A stretch of DNA of 64,000 nucleotides from a virus: positions 40,663 to 104,662 of IMG/VR virus record IMGVR_UViG_3300035703_000036; one strand, 5' to 3'. Positions within the stretch are counted from its first letter, which is position 1. Each line of letters opens with the position of its first letter. The notes beneath the pieces were generated by a model. That model made no database searches and was not told the origin of the DNA. It saw nothing but the letters and a program-made list of their open reading frames with translations. A program made the position numbers and the translations under genes. Positions 48,398 to 57,624 of the stretch are shown piece after piece.

Positions 48398-49604
48398 ATT
48401 CATTTGGATTTAAGCAAATGGGAAAACTTCTAAAAAATGATCTTTTACGAGTCTTAGGTTCTACATAATAATTCAGTACTTGAATAGCTTCTGAAGCAAA
48501 ACCTTTATTCTCAGCATAATTATCTTGACCAGGCACAGATCCATTAACAATCATTCTACCTCTGGCATATACCGTGTATTCATGCCAGTGCCCTACCCTA
48601 TAGTAATCTACGACCTTATTAATCTGATTACCTCGTTTAGACATCAGATTTTGAATGGTATCCCTATTTAGATTCTTAAGCTCGTCTCCATGTTCATAGA
48701 CTACTGTGTTACCATATATTTCAGTCTGTAAATACAGCCCTAAAGCAATCTTAAACTTAACATGCTTAAAACCCGCCTGTACACACATGATTTCTAATGT
48801 TTTATAGATAATATATGTCAGGTTTTCTTCGCCAGGATCATTATAGCTTTTATGATCTTCAGGTCGATCATGATTTCCTGTTACGCAAGGAATCTCTACT
48901 TCGATACCTAACGGAGCGGTAGCTATAGCGATAGGCTTAATTAAATCTTCAAACATAGATTCGATGGCTACGGCAGTTTGTTTTGAAGAACTAAATTCAC
49001 TAGACTTTCTAGACTCTTGACCATGAAAGTGAGCGTTTTCGATAATATCTCCAATCATAGCGATAATGATTTTATGAATATTAAAAGACTTACTTTCTCT
49101 TTGGACTTCATCAAGAACTACCTTGGTGATTTTGCTAACTCTTTGCCTAATAACGGAAGCGTCTACTTGATTATTTTCAATACTTTTAATAAGTTTTCCA
49201 TAGTGGACATCTGAAAAAAGAAGTTCAAGGGTCATATTTCTTTTACCCTTGACCGAGCTTTTTTTAGCTTTATTAATCTTTACCTTATTAATTCTTGAAA
49301 CAACACCCTTGATCTCATCCATAAGATCTTCGCGCTTAGTAAGGTAGTCCGTTAAGATCCTATTTTCTTTAGCAGTTTCAGATTTAACCTTTTTTTGTCT
49401 AAAAATATCCTTAATATTCTTAACTTGATATTCCTGATCAGAGGCTAAATCTCTATACCGATAATATGTTTTCTTTATATTATCGGCAGTTTTATTCTTT
49501 TTAAATCTAGTATTGTAAAGCTCGGCAATCTCATTGAATTGGAGACCTTTTTGCTCTCTTTTTTCAATAATAAAAGCGACTTCTTTTTCGTTAAACAATT
49601 CCAT
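48396..49604 (-). CDS. HTH-linked calcineurin-type metallophosphoesterase
   Basis: 402 aa. Residues ~1-60 look like an HTH DNA-binding segment (LQFNEIAELYNTRF, KTADNIKKTYYRYRDL). The phosphoesterase domain (~125-370) carries all motifs: SDVHYG (Asp132, His134), AMIGDIIENAHFHGQ, VTGNHDRPE, YEHGDE and GHWHEY. It probably acts as a DNA nuclease or phosphatase, directed to DNA by the HTH. It is distinct from the gp47-like nuclease at 60274. It is followed by a strong terminator and lies in the transcript with two coiled-coil proteins upstream. Confidence 0.75.
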   Translation of the reverse strand: MELFNEKEVAFIIEKREQKGLQFNEIAELYNTRFKKNKTADNIKKTYYRYRDLASDQEYQVKNIKDIFRQKKVKSETAKENRILTDYLTKREDLMDEIKGVVSRINKVKINKAKKSSVKGKRNMTLELLFSDVHYGKLIKSIENNQVDASVIRQRVSKITKVVLDEVQRESKSFNIHKIIIAMIGDIIENAHFHGQESRKSSEFSSSKQTAVAIESMFEDLIKPIAIATAPLGIEVEIPCVTGNHDRPEDHKSYNDPGEENLTYIIYKTLEIMCVQAGFKHVKFKIALGLYLQTEIYGNTVVYEHGDELKNLNRDTIQNLMSKRGNQINKVVDYYRVGHWHEYTVYARGRMIVNGSVPGQDNYAENKGFASEAIQVLNYYVEPKTRKRSFFRSFPICLNPNE

Positions 49605-49606
49605 AT

Positions 49607-50173
49607 TTATCCTTGCTGATTTTGATCCTGTTCAAAATTAAGGTTTTTTTCCGTTTCAACAATTTTATAAAGTTCAGTAATTTCTGTAGAAACTTCAGAT
49701 TTATCTGTAGTAATAATATCGCCTACTTTTTTACCTAAAATTAATTGCTTATTTTCTTCTCTAAGAGACGGAATAGAGAACTGAAGTCTAGGCACTACAA
49801 CTTCTCCATTTAAAAGATCTCTAGCAACAACAAAGGAATTGCTATTAACAGTTCCTTCTTCATCTTTTACCAATACACCCTGATCAACTAGGAATTTAAT
49901 TTTTTCTTTTAAATCATTAACTTCATAATCCTCTATCTTTCTAGTTACCTCGTCATTATTTGCAATATTTTTGTCGGTTAAAACATCTACAATTGCATTT
50001 TGTCTGCGAGCTAAAAAAGATAAGTTAACATTGGTACGCTCAATTTCTTCAGCCATAACCTCGATAGATCTTCTGTCTGCCATCACCAGCTCGTTTAATT
50101 GGGCAATTTTGCTTTCTAATTGCTCTAATTTTTGAGCCGCTGTTAAGTTCGTGTTCTTTTTCTCATTTGCCAT
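49607..50173 (-). CDS. Coiled-coil hypothetical protein
   Basis: 188 aa. The first 70 residues are coiled coil (AAQKLEQLESKIAQLNELVM, EVMAEEIERTNVNLSFLARR). They are followed by a small alpha/beta domain (NGEVVVPRLQFSIPSLREEN, LGKKVGDIITTDKSEV). The GKKVGDII phrase recalls FKBP- or GreA-like C-terminal domains (GKKVGDxI), so a GreA/FKBP-related fold is possible but not proven. It is two bases upstream of the phosphoesterase gene. Confidence 0.5.
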   Translation of the reverse strand: MANEKKNTNLTAAQKLEQLESKIAQLNELVMADRRSIEVMAEEIERTNVNLSFLARRQNAIVDVLTDKNIANNDEVTRKIEDYEVNDLKEKIKFLVDQGVLVKDEEGTVNSNSFVVARDLLNGEVVVPRLQFSIPSLREENKQLILGKKVGDIITTDKSEVSTEITELYKIVETEKNLNFEQDQNQQG

Positions 50174-50182
50174 AGTTTCCTC

Positions 50183-51202
50183 CTAATCTACTTGTTGTAT
50201 TCTTGACCCGCCTTTTTTAGAGGCGAGAACTCTTGCTAGTACATTTTCAAATCCGGATTTGTCATTTCTACCTGAATCCATAGCTTGTTGCATTTCATAG
50301 TGAGAAGCTATTTGTTCGGCAGTAGGTAAAGGTCTGGGATTTTCTGGCACAGCTTTAACCCCTGTTGCAATTTGCGAGTTAGCTCTTGCCAATTCTTCAG
50401 ATGACATTTTACTTGCGGGCTTTCTATTTTTCATTTTTTTCAAATCTTCTCTGGCGATTTCTTCAATGCTCTTACTTACATCAGAAACAGGAACTACATT
50501 TTTTGCAGGTTTTTGAATTGAAGTAGCTCTTAACGGTTCTTCTTTTTTTGCCGGAGTTTTAGTTTTCAAAGAAGGTTTAACGGTAGAAGTTTGCGCCTGA
50601 TTGATCGGAGCCAATCCTTTAGGCTTTGTTGGTCTAGTTGTTTCCGACATTTTTTTAGGAACAGTATTTTGAACGGAAACAGACTCTTCTCTAGCGCTTG
50701 ACTCGGTAGATAGGTAGACATCATCTCCATTAGTACTTGCGCCTTGGGTTCCTTTGTAAGATAATTGCTTTAAAAATTCCACTTCAACAGTATTGAAAGG
50801 CAATTTAACTGAAGATTCTACTACATGAATAGTTTCGGTTTTTTCCGTTTTTTCAGATTTAATTCCTAAAAGAATTTCTAATCTTTGAACGATAAATTCC
50901 TTGATCTCTTTTTCGACATTTTTAAGCGCCGTAGGGTTGGCTTTAATTCCTTCAAATAGATTGTGCTTAATCAACATCTCATAGAGTCTAGCCTGTTCTA
51001 ATCTGACCATAGCTTCGCCAATAACGCTTCTTTCTCTTTCCGTTACAGTTTTGTAAGGAATCTTAACCGGCTCGGTTCTAGGCTCATCTTCCATAGTTTC
51101 AGGAATATCATCCTCATCAATAGAATCCGCATATTGTTTATTAACCTCTTCTATCAGATCGATTTCTGAAGTGTCTTCATTATCCCAATCAAAATTACTC
51201 AT
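50183..51202 (-). CDS. Acidic and Lys/Pro-rich hypothetical protein
   Basis: 339 aa. Acidic N-terminus (DEDDIPETMEDEPRTEPVKI). A helical core at residues ~50-125 (SVIGEAMVRLEQARLYEMLI, then EFIVQRLEILLGI) is followed by a long low-complexity Pro/Lys/Thr linker (PTKPKGLAPINQAQTSTVKP) and a C-terminal helical piece (ASHYEMQQAMDSGRND). AGGAG and a TGGTATAAT promoter lie upstream. It looks like a scaffold or adaptor protein. No family was recognised. Confidence 0.5.
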   Translation of the reverse strand: MSNFDWDNEDTSEIDLIEEVNKQYADSIDEDDIPETMEDEPRTEPVKIPYKTVTERERSVIGEAMVRLEQARLYEMLIKHNLFEGIKANPTALKNVEKEIKEFIVQRLEILLGIKSEKTEKTETIHVVESSVKLPFNTVEVEFLKQLSYKGTQGASTNGDDVYLSTESSAREESVSVQNTVPKKMSETTRPTKPKGLAPINQAQTSTVKPSLKTKTPAKKEEPLRATSIQKPAKNVVPVSDVSKSIEEIAREDLKKMKNRKPASKMSSEELARANSQIATGVKAVPENPRPLPTAEQIASHYEMQQAMDSGRNDKSGFENVLARVLASKKGGSRIQQVD

Positions 51203-51221
51203 AAATAAAACTCCTTAACAT

Positions 51222-51230
51222 ATTATACCA
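51222..51230 (-). promoter_or_regulatory. Extended -10 TGGTATAAT
   Basis: Reading leftward TGGTATAAT then ATGTTAAGGAGTTTTATTT before ATG 51202. No clear -35. It lies in the gap between nrdA and the acidic protein. Confidence 0.6.
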
Positions 51231-51232
51231 CA

Positions 51233-52942
51233 TTATGCTTCACAAGCCTTACATTCGTCACCTCTTGAAGCGCTATCGGCCCTTAAAACGCTAGAAGTTC
51301 GGCAATAATACAAAGTTTTTATCCCCATTTTCCATGCCTCTAAGTGAACTTTGTGAATAAATCTAGGATCTGCGTTAGCCGAGAAAAATAGATTTAAACT
51401 TTGAGATTGACATATATATTTTTGCCGTTGAGATGCCTGCCTAATGATGGCCATTTGATTAATCTCATACGCCGTTTTAAACACTTCCTTTTCTTCAGGA
51501 GAAAGAAAATCTAAATGTTGTACAGATCCGTATGCGGCATTGATCGATTTCCATACTTCAGGTATATCTCTATTATGTTTTTTAAGAATAATTTTTAAAG
51601 TTCTATTTTGTCTTAAAAAGACTCCTTTAGCTGTTTTATCTGTATAAGCATTAGCAATAATCGGTTCAATTCCTGCGCTAACGTCTCCGCTTATAATTGA
51701 GTTAGATCGAGTAGGAGCTACAGCTAAAAGATGACTATTGCGCATACCCGTGCCTTTTAACCATTCCGGCTCACCATAGGCTATTGCTAGTTCTTTGCTG
51801 GCATTTACCGCTTTTTCTTTAATACTTTTAAACATTTCATTATTTAATGCCATAGCTTGAAAAGAATCAAAGGGAATCATTTTTTCTTGCAGCAGAGTAT
51901 GCCACCCTAATACGCCTATTCCAATAGCCCTACCTTTGACTGCGCTTCTAATAACTTTTTCAAAACCAGACATAGCTGAAGCTTTTTCTATAAATTCTGA
52001 CAAAACCGCATCAAGAAATAGTGTCGTATAAAAAACTAAGTCTGAATCTTTCCATTCATCGTATTTTGCGGCATTTAGAGAAGATAGGCAGCAAATAAAA
52101 CTATGGTCGCTATCAGTAAATAAAGTAATCTCGCTGCAAATATTGGTCATGCCTACTTTTAAATTATTAAGGTTATAACCTTCAGGATTGTTTTTGTTTA
52201 CTGTATCAGAAAACATAATATAGCTTTCGCCGGTTTCCATTCTGGTTTTGAGTAGTTCTCTCCATTTTTCTCTAGCTTCTTTTTCCCCATCTACAACTTT
52301 TTTCATAAAACTGTCGGGAATAATAGAGCAATGGTGTGTGTTTAGGCATTGAAAATTAACATCGCCTTCAGGCCTTCTCATTCGAATAAAATGAGGCCAA
52401 TCTTTATGTGTAATACTAAGATTTGCACTGTACGCACCTCTTCTGACTTGACCTTGACTAGTTACCGCTCCGGTAGCGTCATATATCTTAATCCATCCTA
52501 AGATACTTCCTGTTTTACCGTTTAATCCACCTTTAATAGGAGATCCACTAGGTCTTAGTCTATCAAAATTAATTCCTACACCGCCAGAAGCCGCGCTTAA
52601 TTTTCCTGCTTCTCTTACGCCGCCGAAAATTTCATCTAGGTTGTCTCCCACATCTGTTCCATAGCAGGAAATAGGAAGAGCCCTGTCAGTTCCCAGATTA
52701 CTTAAAACTGGCGTAGCTGGGCATAGCCAATTTCTCCACATCAAATCAAAAAAAATGTCTTCCAGATGATTTGTAGCATTATAATTACTTAAATAAGAAG
52801 CCGCAGATTTGGCTACTCTTTTGTACATTTGTTTTGGAGTTTCATTGTCAAGCAAGTATCCTCCGCAAACTGTAGTATAACTTTCTTCGCTGTACCATTC
52901 AGGGGCTTCCCCTGTTTTCTTTAATTCCTCTAAATTAGACAT
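51233..52942 (-). CDS. nrdA: Ribonucleotide reductase large subunit, class I
   Basis: 569 aa from ATG 52942, overlapping the nrdB stop (ATGTCTAA). Active-site features: LPISCYGTDVGDNLDE (first redox Cys), TNICSEITL (Asn, thiyl-radical Cys, Glu), FICCLSSLN (second redox Cys), TLYYCRT (the tyrosine pair of the radical path), and a C-terminal CKACEA redox pair. The N-terminal ATP-cone is missing: the protein starts only ~35 residues before the catalytic barrel, against ~760 aa for E. coli NrdA. It may therefore escape dATP inhibition, which would suit phage DNA synthesis. It works with NrdB encoded directly upstream. Confidence 0.9.
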   Translation of the reverse strand: MSNLEELKKTGEAPEWYSEESYTTVCGGYLLDNETPKQMYKRVAKSAASYLSNYNATNHLEDIFFDLMWRNWLCPATPVLSNLGTDRALPISCYGTDVGDNLDEIFGGVREAGKLSAASGGVGINFDRLRPSGSPIKGGLNGKTGSILGWIKIYDATGAVTSQGQVRRGAYSANLSITHKDWPHFIRMRRPEGDVNFQCLNTHHCSIIPDSFMKKVVDGEKEAREKWRELLKTRMETGESYIMFSDTVNKNNPEGYNLNNLKVGMTNICSEITLFTDSDHSFICCLSSLNAAKYDEWKDSDLVFYTTLFLDAVLSEFIEKASAMSGFEKVIRSAVKGRAIGIGVLGWHTLLQEKMIPFDSFQAMALNNEMFKSIKEKAVNASKELAIAYGEPEWLKGTGMRNSHLLAVAPTRSNSIISGDVSAGIEPIIANAYTDKTAKGVFLRQNRTLKIILKKHNRDIPEVWKSINAAYGSVQHLDFLSPEEKEVFKTAYEINQMAIIRQASQRQKYICQSQSLNLFFSANADPRFIHKVHLEAWKMGIKTLYYCRTSSVLRADSASRGDECKACEA

Positions 52943-53918
52943 CGGCCATCCCCTCTTCTTTGTCGTACATCTTATCCCAGTCAATGTGTCCCTTAGAATA
53001 CTCAGTTACTTTCTGAGCGAAAAAATCTTGAAATTCTACGCCAGAACTAATATACTCGAACCATTCCATTTTTGCAAGAGATTCTTTATCAATATTTTTC
53101 CAGTTAACTTTTAAGTTTAAATCCTGAAGTTTTGTATTAGTTCTGTGCCTAATAAAGTTTTTAAGATCTTTAGGATCTAACCCTCTAATTTCTCCTAAAG
53201 AAAAAGCTTTATCAATAAAATTATCCTCTAATTCCACAGTTATTCTAGCAGCTTCATAGATTTCTTTTTTTAAATCATCCGTCCATATTTCAGGATTTTC
53301 TGAAATAAACTCTCTAAATAGTCTGCATCCAGCTTCCGAATGTAGGCTTTCATCTCTAATTGACCAGCTTACAATCTGAGATACACCCTTCATCATATTA
53401 AATCTACTGAGATTTAATAAAATCGCAAAAGAGCTGAATAAATTAACGCCTTCAGTAAACCCAGAAAAAATAGCCAAACTTCTAGCTATGTCTTTCTTGT
53501 CCTTGGTTTTTACATATTTTAATCTATCTAATTTGGCCATAGCCGAATCATCTTGAAGAAAAGCTTTATAATCATCCAAACCTAATGAGTCATTTAGATA
53601 ACTATATCCCCACATGTGGACACATTCCATATTGCTGAATGCGCTAGACATCATACATATTTCAACTACCGGAAACCATTTGGAAACTCTTTTACTCCAA
53701 TAATCATTGACATAAGTTTCAGTTTGAGTAAAAGATTTTAAGATCTGTCCTAATACTTGTCTTTCTGATTCAGTTAGATTTTGATTCCAATCTTGTATAT
53801 CTCCTGACATGGCAACTTCCGTAGGTAGCCAATGAGCTTGGTTTTGTTTTTGGCAATAATCAAACGCCCAATCATATTGAAAAGGCTTGTAGTAATCCCT
53901 AGTCTTAGTTAGAGACAT
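52935..53918 (-). CDS. nrdB: Ribonucleotide reductase small subunit
   Basis: 327 aa. The di-iron and radical motifs of class I R2 proteins are present: FSNMECVHMWGYSYLND supplies Glu98, His101 and the radical Tyr105 (Glu+7, as in E. coli Glu115/Tyr122). TEGVNLFSSFAIL and SIRDESLHSEAG supply the remaining Glu and His ligands. An SD AAGGA lies upstream. Order nrdB-nrdA with an 8-base overlap suggests coupled, stoichiometric production. It makes dNTP precursors for phage replication. Confidence 0.9.
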   Translation of the reverse strand: MSLTKTRDYYKPFQYDWAFDYCQKQNQAHWLPTEVAMSGDIQDWNQNLTESERQVLGQILKSFTQTETYVNDYWSKRVSKWFPVVEICMMSSAFSNMECVHMWGYSYLNDSLGLDDYKAFLQDDSAMAKLDRLKYVKTKDKKDIARSLAIFSGFTEGVNLFSSFAILLNLSRFNMMKGVSQIVSWSIRDESLHSEAGCRLFREFISENPEIWTDDLKKEIYEAARITVELEDNFIDKAFSLGEIRGLDPKDLKNFIRHRTNTKLQDLNLKVNWKNIDKESLAKMEWFEYISSGVEFQDFFAQKVTEYSKGHIDWDKMYDKEEGMADV

Positions 53919-53930
53919 ATATATCCTTAG

Positions 53931-54590
53931 TTATTTTTTGTTTGTTTTAAGTAGCTTCTTTTGTTCTCGTAAACGCTTTCGCTCTTCTTTCTCCTCAAGT
54001 TCACGGCGTTGTTTTTGTAGATGGTTTTGGTATAGCTTTTCAAATTCTATATTCCTTTTATTGATAAACTCTTTATCGAATTCATTTTCAGGATTAAGAT
54101 GAAAACCGTTATCCATTTCTTGATCAATCGCAAAATCATTCCATCTATCTCTGAAAAAGTTTTCTTTTGTACTTTTCCAGCTATGACAACTTTTTTGTCC
54201 TTTAGGAAGATCTTTTGATTTTGTACTACATAGTACTTGAAGATTAGATATTTTGCAAAATATCCCTCTGGCGAGTTCGTCGTAAGTCATCTTTTCTTCC
54301 TTTTTCCATAGAGGAACTACAGGTTCAATGTGATCTACTTGAACATTCTTTTGGGAAAACAATCCCTCACAATGAGCGCATCGGTATCTTACTTGGTTTT
54401 TTTTGCCAACAGATCCATCTTTAAGAGTCTTAGGAGGAAGCTCTACTCTGGCGGCCTGTAGAACTTCCTTCATTTGAGGAGAAAGTCTAAAAGATCTACG
54501 CATAGCTCCTTTTATTCTTCCTCTTTCTTCAACCCACCGACCATTTTCGTCGTATAAAGATTTTTCTTTTTTATTTAGTTTCTTCGGCAT
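53931..54590 (-). CDS. HNH nuclease
   Basis: 219 aa. The HNH site is complete: RYRCAHCEGLFSQKNVQVDH (zinc Cys pair and first His), IEPVVPLWKK, then KISNLQVLCSTKSKD with the Asn and zinc Cys, and QKSCHSWKS. Flanks are Lys/Arg-rich, and the C-terminal tail is a basic coiled coil (QKQRRELEEKEERKRLREQK). It overlaps the upstream gene by 20 bases, so it is co-translated. It may be a free-standing homing nuclease near nrdA/nrdB, a favourite target of such elements, or a nuclease for host or phage DNA processing. Confidence 0.8.
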   Translation of the reverse strand: MPKKLNKKEKSLYDENGRWVEERGRIKGAMRRSFRLSPQMKEVLQAARVELPPKTLKDGSVGKKNQVRYRCAHCEGLFSQKNVQVDHIEPVVPLWKKEEKMTYDELARGIFCKISNLQVLCSTKSKDLPKGQKSCHSWKSTKENFFRDRWNDFAIDQEMDNGFHLNPENEFDKEFINKRNIEFEKLYQNHLQKQRRELEEKEERKRLREQKKLLKTNKK

Positions 54591-54873
54591 CGCCTGACTT
54601 TTCCTTAATCAATAAATTAATATAAGCTAATTTATCTTTTAAAGCAGACAAAGCATCCCTATATGGGCCCGACAATTCTGATAACTTATCTTTAGTAGCC
54701 TCTAACTCTTCATCGTTTTTCTTTGCCAAAATAGTATCTTCTCGATGTTTAGCGTAAGTCATTAGAGTTTTTTCTAGATCGGCAATGTTAAGGCCGTCTA
54801 CTGAATCAGTAAATGACCCGTATTTTTTTTGAATTTTTTCTTTTTGCGTTCTTGAGCTTAATTTTTCAGACAT
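54571..54873 (-). CDS. Small helical protein
   Basis: 100 aa, helical and charged (LEKTLMTYAKHREDTILAKK; YRDALSALKDKLAYINLLIK), acidic tail (SGDAEETK). It overlaps the start of the HNH gene. AGGAG precedes the ATG. The function is unknown. Confidence 0.55.
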   Translation of the reverse strand: MSEKLSSRTQKEKIQKKYGSFTDSVDGLNIADLEKTLMTYAKHREDTILAKKNDEELEATKDKLSELSGPYRDALSALKDKLAYINLLIKEKSGDAEETK

Positions 54874-54884
54874 ATTTCCTCCTG

Positions 54885-55238
54885 TTAAAAACTATCGTCC
54901 GTTCTATAGTCAAATTTAGGTAATCTTTTTAAACAATCATTTTTATTTAAAAAAGCAATCGTAGATTCCACTATACACAGAACACTCTGATGTTCCTCTT
55001 GAATTTTTATTTTGCTAACTCCTAGATATGTTGGAAATAGTTTATTTGCCATCATACTTTTTGCGGAGCTAGTAATTTGATGTAAGCTATTGTAATCCAT
55101 ATTAAAATTAGATTTACTTAAATGAGTATATTTATCAAGCAAATTAATTAAAGTTTTAACTTTATCATTATGATCTTGGCTTTCGATATTTTCAAAAAAT
55201 CTAAGAACATCTGCTCGTATCTGATCTTCTAAATTCAT
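54885..55238 (-). CDS. Small hypothetical protein
   Basis: 117 aa. It is mostly helical (DQIRADVLRFFENIESQDHN; KVKTLINLLDKYTHLSKSNF) with a C-terminal basic part (NDCLKRLPKFDYRTDDSF). It starts after GGGG and a TGGTATAAT promoter that overlaps the stop of the SbcC gene. The function is unknown. It is the first gene of the nrd transcript. Confidence 0.55.
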   Translation of the reverse strand: MNLEDQIRADVLRFFENIESQDHNDKVKTLINLLDKYTHLSKSNFNMDYNSLHQITSSAKSMMANKLFPTYLGVSKIKIQEEHQSVLCIVESTIAFLNKNDCLKRLPKFDYRTDDSF

Positions 55239-55255
55239 TTTTACCCCTTTCCATA

Positions 55256-55264
55256 ATTATACCA
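55256..55264 (-). promoter_or_regulatory. Extended -10 TGGTATAAT of the nrd transcript
   Basis: Reading leftward TGGTATAAT overlapping the SbcC stop codon, then TATGGAAAGGGGTAAAA before ATG 55238. No good -35. Confidence 0.6.
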
Positions 55265-57311
55265 TACTAACAGAACTTTCTTCACCGTTTCTTATAACTG
55301 TAACAACTTCTGACATCATTTCTTTTAATTCTGAACTGTGATCTACCAATACGATTGATTTATTAGTGTCTATATTTTTTAGTAATTCTAAACACTGAGT
55401 TTTATTAACTGAATCTAGACCATCAAATGGCTCATCTAAAATAAAGATATTTAGTCCCTTACCGGCCTTATCTTCAATCATATCAATTACAGCTAAATCT
55501 ACAGCTAGATCAATTGCTGTTCTTTCGCCTCCGGATAATGTTTTAATAGGGATATTGCCTTCACCGTCTAAATTTACTACCGCATTAACTTCTTCTTTGA
55601 TAGTTCCGTTTTTAGTTTCCTTAGAAGATTCAAAATAAATAGTAGCGCCAGTCATATTAGGTATTCCGGATAAAATATCTGTGGATTTATTGCCAATATA
55701 ATCTAGGGTATCTTGAAATACTTGTAAGGTGTAGGATTTTATTAATCTTTTAGATTCTTCTGCTATCAGAGATTTTCTAGAAAGAGCTTCTATATTGTTT
55801 TGAATATTCTCTAGTTCTTTTTGGTTTAACTGCTCCATTTCTGCTATTCTTTGAAGATTATCCTTAAAATTTTTAAGTTTTATGAAATCCATTTGCTTTA
55901 AAGACTGTTGGGTTGATATGATTTTGTTAAGATTATTGATTAGATCATTCTCTAATCTAATAAGCTCGTTATATTCCTTATCAATCGCAGATAGCTTACC
56001 TATATATTCTGATTGAGCAAGTGAGTTTTCTAGATTTATAGTTTTGTCTAGATTTGCTTTGACGCTATTTAATTCGGCTATTTCTTGTTTTATTTGTAAG
56101 ATTTTTACATCGACTTCAGAACTTGCATTTGTAGATCTTAACTTATTTAATATATCCTGAGCCCTACTTAAATTAAGATTAATTTCTTGTTCTTTACTTA
56201 TTTCCAATAATAGGCTTTCTATTTTTTTAGCCGAATCAACAATACTAGAACTAATCTGATTTAATTTATCTGCCGCAGAATTACCTACCCATATTTGAGA
56301 ACATGTCGGACAAGAGTTGTCTTCTATGTGTTTTTTTTGATCATTTAATTCCTTGCTTTTAATTTTTAGCATTTCAACAGTTTTTTTATGCGTGTTGATT
56401 GTAAATAATTCTGAGTTTAAGTTTTTAATTGCCGTTTCTACTTTAAATATCTTTTCATTATGTGCCGCCATAATTACAGCTTTATCTTCATTAAGCTTTG
56501 TTAATTCGTATTCGGCCTCTTTAATCCTATTAAATTGAGTATAATCTGGGGTTTTAATAATCGGTGCGATTATAGATTTTTTTAAATTTTCCTGTGTATC
56601 GGATAGTTTTTGAATATTCTTTTTAACTACCTCTAATTTTTCTAATGCCTCTTTTTCTTCTTCCTCATTCCATTCGGGCTTAGGAGGCTCAGTTACTATT
56701 CCATATCTAAGCTGGGTGTTTTTATCAAAAACCACGCTTTTTTTATTATTTAATTCATTTAAATTTAAAGTAATTTTTTTAATGTCTTCGTCAATCTTGT
56801 CAATTTTTTTAGACCATTCTTCAAGACCTAGTACAGAAATTAAAAAATCGTAACTTTCTTTAGCGGTTAAATTTAAAAAAAAGCCTCCCTCTTTTTGTTT
56901 TTTATGAAACATTTTTTTAAAAAGCTTTCTATTGATACCTATAATTTCATCAAGTTTTTCTTCGGCTATTTTTGAATTTCCTGATACTGACTCTCCATCA
57001 ACCTCTATAGTTAAACCGTCTTTTTTTGACCTGCTTATAACTATGTTTTTCTCATTTATAATAAACTTTGCAGATACGTTAATACCATCTTTTGTGACTC
57101 TAGATTGTAAAGCTGTTGCCGGTATTTCATTTACGCCTAACAAATAATCTAAGGCATGGAATACAGTAGATTTACCAGATCCAGAAGATCCTCCGGTATT
57201 AAGATTTTTTCCGTCTACTTGAACTATTTTGCCTAGAGTATCAAAATTTATAACTTGTTTGTCTACAAATCTTCCAATACCACTAAATGACAATTCCTTT
57301 AACGTAAGCAT
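55257..57311 (-). CDS. SbcC/Rad50-type ATPase (gp46-like)
   Basis: 684 aa. SMC-like repair ATPase: Walker A GGSSGSGKSTVFH (residues ~40-52), long coiled-coil arms, a zinc hook CPTCSQIW at ~334, ABC signature KTLSGGERTAIDLAVDLAV at ~588, and Walker B IFILDEPFDGLD at ~620, with a final His in LVDHS. It forms a nuclease complex with the Mre11-type protein at 60274, resecting DNA ends for recombination-dependent replication. T4 gp46 has 560 aa. The ATG overlaps the stop of the zinc-ribbon gene. The two complex subunits are 3 kb apart rather than adjacent. Confidence 0.85.
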   Translation of the reverse strand: MLTLKELSFSGIGRFVDKQVINFDTLGKIVQVDGKNLNTGGSSGSGKSTVFHALDYLLGVNEIPATALQSRVTKDGINVSAKFIINEKNIVISRSKKDGLTIEVDGESVSGNSKIAEEKLDEIIGINRKLFKKMFHKKQKEGGFFLNLTAKESYDFLISVLGLEEWSKKIDKIDEDIKKITLNLNELNNKKSVVFDKNTQLRYGIVTEPPKPEWNEEEEKEALEKLEVVKKNIQKLSDTQENLKKSIIAPIIKTPDYTQFNRIKEAEYELTKLNEDKAVIMAAHNEKIFKVETAIKNLNSELFTINTHKKTVEMLKIKSKELNDQKKHIEDNSCPTCSQIWVGNSAADKLNQISSSIVDSAKKIESLLLEISKEQEINLNLSRAQDILNKLRSTNASSEVDVKILQIKQEIAELNSVKANLDKTINLENSLAQSEYIGKLSAIDKEYNELIRLENDLINNLNKIISTQQSLKQMDFIKLKNFKDNLQRIAEMEQLNQKELENIQNNIEALSRKSLIAEESKRLIKSYTLQVFQDTLDYIGNKSTDILSGIPNMTGATIYFESSKETKNGTIKEEVNAVVNLDGEGNIPIKTLSGGERTAIDLAVDLAVIDMIEDKAGKGLNIFILDEPFDGLDSVNKTQCLELLKNIDTNKSIVLVDHSSELKEMMSEVVTVIRNGEESSVSMV

Positions 57312-57559
57312 TAGTCCCCCTTAGAAAAGCGTTCAGACTCCTTATTAACAACCTCATTCATAATCTCTATATCTTTTGTAAGACCGCCATTATTTACAAA
57401 TTGAGTGGTTTTGGTAGTAGGGGCTCCAAGTTGTCTTTCTAATTTTCCAACGCTACAGGCTCCGCAATCTAAAAAAGGCGGAATATCCTTGTGTGTCCGA
57501 AACATTTTCTCTATTTTATTGTGGCAATCAGGATTGTTGCAAGCAAAAAGTATCATCAT
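57311..57559 (-). CDS. Small zinc-ribbon protein (FmdB-like)
   Basis: 82 aa from ATG 57559 (a second ATG follows at once), with AAGGAG 5 bases upstream. A longer reading upstream would cross the promoter and terminator. It has four cysteines in two pairs: FACNNPDCHNKIEKMF and LDCGACSVGKLERQLGAPTT, the layout of FmdB-type zinc ribbons, including the LxRxxGAP ending. The partner is unknown. It is coupled to the SbcC gene, so it may assist that complex. Confidence 0.65.
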   Translation of the reverse strand: MMILFACNNPDCHNKIEKMFRTHKDIPPFLDCGACSVGKLERQLGAPTTKTTQFVNNGGLTKDIEIMNEVVNKESERFSKGD

Positions 57560-57581
57560 AAAATTCTCCTTGTTCTTATCA

Positions 57582-57590
57582 ATTATACCA
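57582..57590 (-). promoter_or_regulatory. Extended -10 TGGTATAAT after terminator
   Basis: Reading leftward TGGTATAAT then TGATAAGAACAAGGAG before ATG 57559. It directly follows the T run of the upstream terminator, giving a back-to-back terminator and promoter. Confidence 0.65.
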
Positions 57591-57597
57591 CAAAAAC

Positions 57598-57624
57598 AAA
57601 AAAACCTCCCCGAAGGGAGGTTTT
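57598..57624 (-). terminator. Rho-independent terminator after exported protease
   Basis: 10-bp stem AAAACCTCCC / GGGAGGTTTT with a 4-base loop. Reading leftward, TTCG-loop stem followed by TTTTTTTG. It lies 17 bases after the stop of the gene at 57641. Confidence 0.9.
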
